Source of the DNA: JBOHHR01 sp050740975
GTDB taxonomy: Bacteria; Pseudomonadota; Gammaproteobacteria; JBOHHR01
Assembly: GCA_050740975.1 (NCBI GenBank)
Contig: JBOIEE010000036.1
Coordinates: forward strand, 1 to 18,088
Length of the DNA: 18,088 nucleotides
Reading direction: 5' to 3'
Shown here one piece after another: positions 12,307 through 18,088 of this stretch (positions are counted from its first letter, which is position 1; each line of letters opens with the position of its first letter). Below the pieces are notes generated by a model, which was not told where the DNA came from, ran no database searches, and saw nothing but the letters and a program-made list of their open reading frames with translations. A program made the position numbers and the translations under genes.

Positions 12307-14700
12307 TTGAGAAACGATACCCCGCAAGGACTGGAGGCGACCGATCGAAAAGAGCACGCGGCAGGCGCCGGCGAATCACCGCGCCTTCGTCCCATCCCCG
12401 AGGACGCGCTGCCGATAGTGCCCGTCCGCAACCTGGTCCTCTTTCCGGGGGTGATACTTCCGATCACTTTGGGTCGGGCCATCAGCATCGCCGCCGCACA
12501 GGAGGGGGTGCGCAGCGAGCGGCCGATCGGAGTGGTTCTGCAACGCGAGGTGCAAGCCGAAGCCCCTGCGCCCGAGGGTCTGCACTGGGTCGGCACGGTG
12601 GCCGGCATACTGCGCTACATCACCGGGCCGGATGGCGCGCACCATATCGTCTGCCAGGGAGAGCAGCGGTTCCGAATCACGCAGTTTCTGGAAGGCTATC
12701 CGTTTCTGGTGTGCCGCGTCGAGCGGATCGTGCCGGCGGATTCTATGAGCAGGGAAGTGGAAGCGCAGATGCTCAAGCTCAAGGAGCGCGCTGCTGAAGC
12801 GTTACAACTGTCGCCACAGGCGCCGGCCGAGCTGATAACAGCGGTGCAGGCCATGGAATCGGCCTCTGCGCTGGCCGATCTGGTCGCCCATTTCCTGGAT
12901 CTCAAGCCCGAGGAGAAGCAGGAGATCCTGGAATCCTTCGACGTACGGGTCCGCCTCGACAGGGTCTTGGTGTTGCTTGCACACCGCATTGAAGTGCTTC
13001 GGTTGTCGCGCGATATCGACCAGCGTACCCAGAAAAGCATGGACGACCGGCAGCGTGAATTTCTGTTGCGCGAGCAGATGAGGGCCATAAAGAAAGAGCT
13101 GGGAGAGGATGAGGAGAATTCGGCGGAGGTCGCTGAACTGTCCAAGGCCATCGCCGCGGCCAGGATGCCGGAGGAGACGGAGAAGCACGCGCGCAAGGAA
13201 TTGCAGCGCCTGGAGCGTATGCCCGAGGCCGCGGCCGAGTATTCCATGCTGCGCGGCTATCTCGAATGGCTTACCGAACTGCCCTGGTCAGTCGTGTCCG
13301 AGAGTAAAATCGATATCGCTGAGGCACGCAGGATCCTCGATGAAGACCATTACGCACTGGATAAGATCAAGCGCCGCATTCTCGAATACCTGGCGGTGCG
13401 CAAGCTCGCGCCGAGCGGCAAGAGTCCGATCCTGTGCTTTGTCGGCCCGCCCGGTGTCGGCAAGACCTCGCTGGGGCAGAGCATCGCCAAGGCAACTGGT
13501 CGCAAGTTCGTGCGCATCAGCCTGGGCGGCGTACATGATGAGGCAGAGATCCGCGGGCATCGCCGCACCTACATCGGCGCCTTGCCCGGCAATGTCATCC
13601 AGGCCATCCGCAAAGCGGGCACGAGAAATCCCGTGTTCATGCTCGATGAAATGGACAAGCTGGGAGCAGGGTTCCACGGCGACCCCGCATCGGCGCTGCT
13701 CGAGGTACTCGACCCAGAGCAAAACTCGACTTTCCGCGATAACTACCTGGCGCTACCTTTCGATCTCTCCCAGGTCATGTTCATCGGCACGGCCAATATG
13801 CTGGACACCATCCCGGGGCCGCTGCGCGATCGCATGGAGATCATCCACTTGCCGGGTTATACGGATGAGGAAAAGGTCCAGATTGCCCGCCGCTACCTGG
13901 TGAAACGCCAGCTCGAGGCAAACGGACTTAACCCGGAACAATGCGCGATCACCGATGAGGCCTTGAGCGCGGTCATCCACGACTACACGCGCGAGGCGGG
14001 CGTGCGCAACCTCGAGCGGGAGATCGGCGCGGGTTTCCGCCACGCCGCCATGCGCATCGCCGAAGGCGCCGCGCAGACAGTGCGGATAGATGTCGCCGAC
14101 TTACACCAGATCCTGGGCCGGCGAAAGTTCGAGAGCGAGGTCGCAATGCGCACCAGTGTGCCGGGCGTGGCGACCGGTCTCGCATGGACGCCGGCGGGCG
14201 GCGACATTTTGTTTATCGAAGCGAGCCGCGTGCCGGGCAGTGGACGCTTGATCCTGACCGGGCACCTGGGCGCAGTGATGAAGGAAAGCGCTCAGGCCGC
14301 ACTGAGTCTGGTGAAATCACGGGCGAGCGAGTTCGGCGCCGCCCCCGATGCTTTCGACAAGCATGACATCCATGTGCACGTGCCGGCCGGGGCGATCCCC
14401 AAGGATGGTCCAAGCGCCGGGGTAGCGATGTTCATCGCGCTCGCCTCCACGCTCTCGGGCCGGCCGATCCGCAGCGACACGGCCATGACCGGCGAGATCA
14501 GCCTGCGCGGACTGGTGCTGCCGGTAGGCGGCATCAAGGAAAAGATCCTGGCCGCAGCACGGGCGGGGATCAAGACCGTGCTATTACCGGCGCGCAATGA
14601 GAAAGAGATTGAAGAGGTGCCGAAGACGGCACGCGAGCAGATGCGCTTCATCCCGATCGAGCGCGTCGATGAGGCCGTGGAATCCGCGCTCTCGTCCTGA
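12307..14700 (+). CDS. lon: Endopeptidase La (Lon protease)
   Basis: A 797-residue ATP-dependent serine protease that degrades damaged and regulatory proteins in the cytoplasm. The LON substrate-binding domain runs from about residue 35 (LPIVPVRNLVLFPGVILPIT) to 230, followed by a coiled-coil segment (REQMRAIKKELGEDEENS). The AAA+ module has Walker A GPPGVGKT at 380-387 and Walker B VFMLDE at 443-448. The protease domain has catalytic Ser703 in KDGPSAG and Lys744 in GGIKEK. The start is TTG 12307 with a strong GGAGGT 7 bases upstream; the conserved N-domain leaves room for about 30 extra residues. It follows hsp20 closely. The 3' end overlaps a fragment of an RND pump gene, so the terminator may have been replaced; none is visible. 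Confidence 0.96.
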   Translation: MRNDTPQGLEATDRKEHAAGAGESPRLRPIPEDALPIVPVRNLVLFPGVILPITLGRAISIAAAQEGVRSERPIGVVLQREVQAEAPAPEGLHWVGTVAGILRYITGPDGAHHIVCQGEQRFRITQFLEGYPFLVCRVERIVPADSMSREVEAQMLKLKERAAEALQLSPQAPAELITAVQAMESASALADLVAHFLDLKPEEKQEILESFDVRVRLDRVLVLLAHRIEVLRLSRDIDQRTQKSMDDRQREFLLREQMRAIKKELGEDEENSAEVAELSKAIAAARMPEETEKHARKELQRLERMPEAAAEYSMLRGYLEWLTELPWSVVSESKIDIAEARRILDEDHYALDKIKRRILEYLAVRKLAPSGKSPILCFVGPPGVGKTSLGQSIAKATGRKFVRISLGGVHDEAEIRGHRRTYIGALPGNVIQAIRKAGTRNPVFMLDEMDKLGAGFHGDPASALLEVLDPEQNSTFRDNYLALPFDLSQVMFIGTANMLDTIPGPLRDRMEIIHLPGYTDEEKVQIARRYLVKRQLEANGLNPEQCAITDEALSAVIHDYTREAGVRNLEREIGAGFRHAAMRIAEGAAQTVRIDVADLHQILGRRKFESEVAMRTSVPGVATGLAWTPAGGDILFIEASRVPGSGRLILTGHLGAVMKESAQAALSLVKSRASEFGAAPDAFDKHDIHVHVPAGAIPKDGPSAGVAMFIALASTLSGRPIRSDTAMTGEISLRGLVLPVGGIKEKILAAARAGIKTVLLPARNEKEIEEVPKTAREQMRFIPIERVDEAVESALSS

Positions 14701-14820
14701 TCGCCCTTCCCATCGCGAGCTACCCCGAGATCGCCCCGCCCACGGTCACGGCGAGCTATCCCGGGGCCAATGCCCAGGTGGTGGCCGAGACGGTCGCGAC
14801 CCCGATCGAACAGGAGGTGA
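14697..14820 (+). pseudogene. Remnant of an RND multidrug efflux pump (AcrB/MexB-like), N-terminal segment
   Basis: The frame reads LIALPIASYPEIAPPTVTAS then YPGANAQVVAETVATPIEQ and EV. This is the segment right after the first transmembrane helix of HAE1-type RND pumps (family pattern LPIAQYPxIAPPTVxVxASYPGA). About 41 residues remain, with no helix before and nothing after. It begins inside the last codons of lon (different frame) and ends sharply where the opposite-strand MBL fragment begins. Not expressed as a functional product. Confidence 0.82.
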
Positions 14821-14939
14821 CCCCATTTGCCGTGCCCCGGAAAAACCCATTCAACGTCTTTACACACCTTGAGCTTGTCCACTGACTTGATTTGCTCCTC
14901 CCAGGAAGAAACCGCAGATCGTTGTCCAGCCGGCGACCA
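14821..14939 (-). pseudogene. Remnant of an MBL-fold hydrolase (C-terminal segment)
   Basis: On the minus strand the frame after TAA at 14942 reads AVSSWEEQIKSVDKLKVCKD then VEWVFPGHGKWGH. MBL hydrolases of one common family carry a segment SWxEQxRSMEKL followed by FEWVLPGHG, the last metal-binding histidine loop. Everything upstream of about 40 residues is missing, and the frame runs directly into the antisense of the RND fragment. The homology call rests on two motifs in the right order and spacing. Confidence 0.55.
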
Positions 14940-14959
14940 TTACCGAGGACGCTTTGCCC

Positions 14960-15964
14960 TTAGTAATATCCCATCTGGGTCTTCACCTTGCCGCGGAACA
15001 CCCAGTACGACCAAGCGGTGTACATCAAGATGATCGGCAGCAGGAACAAGGTGCCGATCAGCAGGAACGCTTGCGACTGCGGAGCGGCGGCTGCGTCCCA
15101 CAGGGTGATCGTCGGCGCCACGACGTACGGGAACATGCTGATCGCAAGCCCGAGGTAGCACATCGCGAACAGCCCCATCGCGGCGATGAATGGCGCAATG
15201 TCGCTCCTGCGACCAAGCGAAGCCCACAGCCACCCGCCGATCGCTGCGGTTGCGAGCGGCACCGGCGCGAGAAGGGCAATATTGGGCCACGAGAACCAGC
15301 GCGCGGCGATCCTCGTGTCGAGGAACGGGGTCCAGAGGCTCACCATGCCGATGAAGGCGAGCGTACCGAACAGTCCAACCCGTGCTTTCGTGCGCGCCCA
15401 ATCTTGCAGCGCACCTTCGGTCTTCAGCACGAGCCACGTTGCGCCGAGCAACAGGTAGCCGAAGACGAGGCCGACGCCCACTGCCAGCACGAAAGGATGC
15501 ACCCAGTCCCAACTCGTCCCGGCGTACTGGCGCCCGCTCACCTCGAAGCCCAGCACGAACTTCCCGAGCACGCAGCCTTGGGCAAAGGTGGCGATGAGCG
15601 AGCCCCAGAAGAACGCCTGATCCCAGCGCTTGCTGGTCGTGCGCGCGGTCGGCCGGAATTCGAACGCGACGCCGCGGAAGATTAAGCCCAGCACCATCGC
15701 GAGGATCGGAAAGTAGAGCGCCGGGAAGATGATCGCAAAAGCGAGCGGGAACGCCGCGAACAGCGCCAGCCCACCGAACACAAGCCAGGTTTCGTTCCCG
15801 TCCCAGATGGGCGCCACCGAGGCCATCATCAGGTCGCGCGCGCGGTCGTCGGGCGCGAACGGAAAGAGGATCCCGACGCCGAGATCGAAGCCGTCCAGCA
15901 GTACATACATGAAGACGCCGAAGGCGAGGATGACGGTCCAGATGGGTACGAGGTCGAGAACCAT
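14960..15964 (-). CDS. cydB: Cytochrome bd-type quinol oxidase subunit II
   Basis: A 334-residue integral membrane protein with about eight helices. It pairs with CydA to form the quinol oxidase that reduces oxygen to water, conserving energy with high oxygen affinity and tolerance of sulfide and cyanide. Recognisable features are the N-terminal GVFMYVLLDGFDLGVGIL, DGNETWLVFGG, RGVAFEFR and the C-terminal YTAWSYWVFRGKV, all normal for CydB/CioB. The stop falls at 14960, next to the RND/MBL scar. Start ATG 15964 is 13 bases after the cydA stop, so the two form an operon. No CydX-type ORF is visible downstream, where the gene debris begins. Confidence 0.96.
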   Translation of the reverse strand: MVLDLVPIWTVILAFGVFMYVLLDGFDLGVGILFPFAPDDRARDLMMASVAPIWDGNETWLVFGGLALFAAFPLAFAIIFPALYFPILAMVLGLIFRGVAFEFRPTARTTSKRWDQAFFWGSLIATFAQGCVLGKFVLGFEVSGRQYAGTSWDWVHPFVLAVGVGLVFGYLLLGATWLVLKTEGALQDWARTKARVGLFGTLAFIGMVSLWTPFLDTRIAARWFSWPNIALLAPVPLATAAIGGWLWASLGRRSDIAPFIAAMGLFAMCYLGLAISMFPYVVAPTITLWDAAAAPQSQAFLLIGTLFLLPIILMYTAWSYWVFRGKVKTQMGYY

Positions 15965-15977
15965 TGGCCGCTCTCGC

Positions 15978-17366
15978 TTAACCGTCGGAGCCGGTGGCCG
16001 CCGACAGCGGTCGGGCAGGGCGTTGTTCGGGCCGCAGCTCCTGCCCCTCGAGCCGCTCCGGCAGGCCCCGCTGCACCAGCTGCACGAGGTAGTAGACGCC
16101 GGCGCCGAAGATAACGCTGTATACCGCGATGTAGGTCAGCAGCGACGCCAGGACGTCGCCGCCCGTGAGCGTCGGCGTCACCGCGTCCGCAGTGCGCAGG
16201 AGTCCGTAGACCACGTAGGGCTGGCGGCCAACCTCGGTCGTGATCCAGCCGGCGGTGACGGCGACATAGCCGGTCGGGATCGCCCAGGTGGCCGCGCGCA
16301 GGAAGAGCGGGGTGGCGAAGAGCCGCTTGCGCCAGGCGAGCCACCACGCCCAGAGCGTGAGTGCGAACATGATCGCCCACATGCCGACCATGACTCGGAA
16401 GGCGAAGAACACCGGCGCGACCGGCGGGCGATCGGCAGGCAGAAAGTCCTTGAGCCCCCGGACCACGCCGTCCCAACTGTGGGTGAGATAGAGACTCGCA
16501 AGCTTCGGGATCGACACCTCGGCGCGATTCGTCTCGGCCGCCTCGTCCGGAAGCGCAAACAGCACCGCCGGCGCCCCGGCGCGCGTCTCCCACAGGCTCT
16601 CCATCGCCGCGAGCTTCTGCGGCTGATGCTCGAGCGTGTTTAACCCGTGCAGGTCGCCGAGCAACGCCTGCCCTGGCACCAGCACCGAGGCGAGGATCAC
16701 GCCCATCGCGATCATAACCTTCGCTTCCTCGAGGTAGCGCCCGTGCCGCAGATACCACGCCGCGACCCCGATCACCGTGAACGCAGTGGTGAGATACACG
16801 GCGGTCACGGTGTGCAAGAACCGGTACGGAAACGACGGGTTGAAGATGACCGCCAGCCAATCGGTCGGGACGAACCGTCCGTCGATGATCTCGAAGCCGG
16901 CGGGCGTCTGCATCCAGCTGTTCGCCGCCAAGATCCAGAACGCGCTGAGGAGCGTCCCGATGGCGACCATCAGCGCGGCGACGAAGTGCGCCCATTGCGG
17001 GACGAGCTTACGTCCGAAGAGCAGCACACCGAGAAACCCCGCCTCGAGGAAGAACGCCATCAGGGCCTCGTAGGTCATGAGCGGGGCGACGATGTTCGCG
17101 GTGGCGTCCGAGTAGCGGCTCCAGTTGGCGCCGAGCTGGGACGGCAAGACGATCCCAGATACCACCCCCATGCCAAACGCCACGGCGAAGATCCGGATCC
17201 AGAAGGTCGAGATCCGAAGATAGACCGGCTTCTTGGTCGCCAGGTGCAACCCTTCCAGGACCGCGATGTAGGACGCTAACCCGATCGTGAACGCGGGCAG
17301 CAGAAAATGGAAAGCGATGACGAAGGCGAACTGGAGACGCGACAGGATAACGGGATCCAAGCTCAT
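15978..17366 (-). CDS. cydA: Cytochrome bd-type quinol oxidase subunit I (cyanide-insensitive, short Q-loop type)
   Basis: A 462-residue heme-bearing subunit. Heme and proton-path residues are visible: His20 in FVIAFHFLLPAF, Glu100 and Glu108 in TYEALMAFFLEAGF, His185 in PYRFLHTV, and the Met of FRVMVGMW that ligands heme b558. The quinol-site motif GRQPYVVYGLLRT ends as in CioA (GRQPYxVYG) rather than the E. coli GRQPWAVGE form, and the loop before it is short, so this is the cyanide-insensitive subtype. Nine helices are expected. The start is ATG 17366 with AGGAGA upstream, a clear ribosome site. It precedes cydB in one operon, and two small ORFs lie upstream on the same strand. Confidence 0.96.
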   Translation of the reverse strand: MSLDPVILSRLQFAFVIAFHFLLPAFTIGLASYIAVLEGLHLATKKPVYLRISTFWIRIFAVAFGMGVVSGIVLPSQLGANWSRYSDATANIVAPLMTYEALMAFFLEAGFLGVLLFGRKLVPQWAHFVAALMVAIGTLLSAFWILAANSWMQTPAGFEIIDGRFVPTDWLAVIFNPSFPYRFLHTVTAVYLTTAFTVIGVAAWYLRHGRYLEEAKVMIAMGVILASVLVPGQALLGDLHGLNTLEHQPQKLAAMESLWETRAGAPAVLFALPDEAAETNRAEVSIPKLASLYLTHSWDGVVRGLKDFLPADRPPVAPVFFAFRVMVGMWAIMFALTLWAWWLAWRKRLFATPLFLRAATWAIPTGYVAVTAGWITTEVGRQPYVVYGLLRTADAVTPTLTGGDVLASLLTYIAVYSVIFGAGVYYLVQLVQRGLPERLEGQELRPEQRPARPLSAATGSDG

Positions 17367-17522
17367 CGGTATCTCCTTCCGGACGCTCGCGACGATTTTT
17401 TCACAAGCTCTCAGGTCCGCCGTAGCGATCGCGCCGCCGCACGCAGGGCTCCCCGGGACGGCGGTCGGTTGTCGCGTCGCGTGATGACCGTTGGCAATAT
17501 TCGTGTGTTTATAAGCGGGAGG

Positions 17523-17678
17523 TCATGCCTTCATTCCTCTATCTTGACGGCTCTCCGTTTTATCCTTGTTGCGCCGCCGTCTAAACCCAGAACTGATCGC
17601 ACCCCCTACGGAGTACCAGAAATACAAAGCAATGGCAACGACCAGGGCGATGCTCAGATAATCCCACATGTTTAACAT
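17523..17678 (-). CDS. Small single-pass membrane protein upstream of cydAB
   Basis: A 51-residue ORF starting at ATG 17678, with GGAGG (17687-17691 on this strand) 8 bases upstream, the best ribosome site in this part of the window. It reads MLNMWDYLSIALVVAIALYF followed by WYSVGGAISSGFRRRRNKDK and a charged tail. That predicts one transmembrane helix with a cytoplasmic basic anchor, in the style of small oxidase accessory subunits such as CydX, CcoQ or DUF2474 proteins, but it is not clearly any of these. The gene ends 156 bases before cydA on the same strand. The function is unknown; an accessory or assembly role for the oxidase is an inference from position. Confidence 0.7.
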   Translation of the reverse strand: MLNMWDYLSIALVVAIALYFWYSVGGAISSGFRRRRNKDKTESRQDRGMKA

Positions 17679-17705
17679 CTCAGTAACCTCCGGTTAAAAC
17701 TTTGT

Positions 17706-17861
17706 TTACAAGGGTTCACGGCGCCCATTTGCGACTGCAGGCGGGTGCCATCCAGGATCACCTGCGTCAGTGACCGCCGCTGGATCATTCACCCCGCGAG
17801 TGCCATTGCGGACCGGCTCGAGGCTGAACAGATACCATCCATGCAGATCAACGCTCTCCAT
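17706..17861 (-). CDS. Small ORF of unknown function, translationally coupled to the molybdoenzyme gene
   Basis: A 51-codon frame from ATG 17861 to TAA 17706. The start overlaps the upstream stop as TGATG, with AAAGGAG a few bases before it, which is good evidence for coupled translation. The product begins MESVDLHGWYLFSLEPVRNG, has no obvious transmembrane segment, and is rich in Gly, Pro and Asp in its second half. No family is recognised. It could also be the degraded start of a longer gene whose rest was lost before the small membrane protein gene. Confidence 0.45.
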   Translation of the reverse strand: MESVDLHGWYLFSLEPVRNGTRGVNDPAAVTDAGDPGWHPPAVANGRREPL

Positions 17862-18088
17862 CAGGCGCTCCTTTGAGAACGAATCGGCAACGTTCGAATC
17901 CGTTCACCAGTCAGGGTGAACAGCGCGTTGCAAACGGCTGGGGCGATTGGCGGCACGCCCGGCTCGCCTACACCGGTCGGTGCTTCCTGCGATGGCACGA
18001 TATGTACCTCGATCTCCGGCATCTCGTTCATTCGCAGCACCGTATAGTCGTGGAAATTGCTTTGCTCGACCCGTCCGTCCTTCAACGT
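17861..18088 (-). CDS. Molybdopterin-binding subunit of a xanthine dehydrogenase-family hydroxylase, C-terminus
   Basis: The last 75 codons of a large molybdenum hydroxylase subunit, cut by the right edge. It reads LKDGRVEQSNFHDYTVLRMN, EMPEIEVHIVPSQEAPTGVG and EPGVPPIAPAVCNALFTLTG. This is the C-terminus of the IorB/aldehyde oxidase-like group (isoquinoline 1-oxidoreductase beta subunit type). GVGE contains the catalytic Glu that activates the Mo-bound hydroxide. The frame is intact, so the truncation is only by the window. It is followed by the overlapping small ORF and the small membrane protein gene. Confidence 0.88.
   Translation of the reverse strand, partial: TLKDGRVEQSNFHDYTVLRMNEMPEIEVHIVPSQEAPTGVGEPGVPPIAPAVCNALFTLTGERIRTLPIRSQRSA

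Noticed and set aside
13109..13903. Plus-strand 264-codon open frame within lon
   Set aside because: It is an alternative-frame shadow of lon with a very Arg/Ser-rich product and no ribosome site.
15729..16643. Plus-strand 304-codon open frame over cydA/cydB
   Set aside because: It is antisense to two well-conserved oxidase genes; the product is Arg-rich shadow translation of GC-rich DNA.

Overview
The window looks like part of a proteobacterial chromosome, probably a gammaproteobacterium with an aerobic or microaerobic, redox-stressed lifestyle. The evidence is a bacterial tRNA-Cys, an HFSSGPCAKRPGW-type SerC, a cyanide-insensitive-type cytochrome bd pair, an Hsp20-Lon pair and a REP-associated tyrosine transposase. 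Genus cannot be read from the sequence. The Lon and cytochrome bd section is GC-rich. The section at about 3.4-10.8 kb is by eye more AT-rich, which fits horizontally acquired material.

Layout. 1-760: the start of serC (minus strand, runs off the left edge) behind a good sigma70 promoter with a palindromic operator candidate, then tRNA-Cys. 756-3284: an MBL-fold hydrolase of the ETHE1/persulfide-dioxygenase type, a scar in which a thioredoxin tail is joined in frame to the C-terminal two thirds of Dps, a zinc-free MDR oxidoreductase, and a tail of a UBP-type zinc-finger protein. 3494-5813: an OsmC peroxidase, an NAD(P)-binding protein broken by one base in a C run, and a patatin-like phospholipase. 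5986-10325, minus strand: a calcineurin-like metallophosphoesterase followed by a STAND/NB-ARC ATPase with a long TPR array. The two overlap in different frames and are best read as one protein of about 1,446 residues split by a -1 shift at a T5 run. 10772-11649: a RAYT transposase flanked by repeat copies that are inverted between its two ends. 11704-14700: an antiporter remnant, then hsp20 and lon. 14697-14939: two abutting gene fragments in opposite orientation (RND pump, MBL hydrolase). 14960-18088, minus strand: cydB, cydA, two small ORFs of 51 aa each, and the C-terminus of a molybdenum hydroxylase large subunit.

The candidate unusual system is the metallophosphoesterase-STAND-TPR protein. 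It has an intact phosphoesterase active site, a P-loop ATPase switch and a large sensor array, which is the architecture of bacterial NLR-like conflict proteins. The ATPase frame has no usable start codon before its P-loop, so frameshifting, a very recent indel or a sequencing error must be involved. The second theme is decay: at least six gene remnants, each a short in-frame homology block, sit between intact stress and redox genes. The region therefore seems to be a rearrangement hotspot whose surviving genes share oxidative-stress, sulfur-redox and protein-quality roles.
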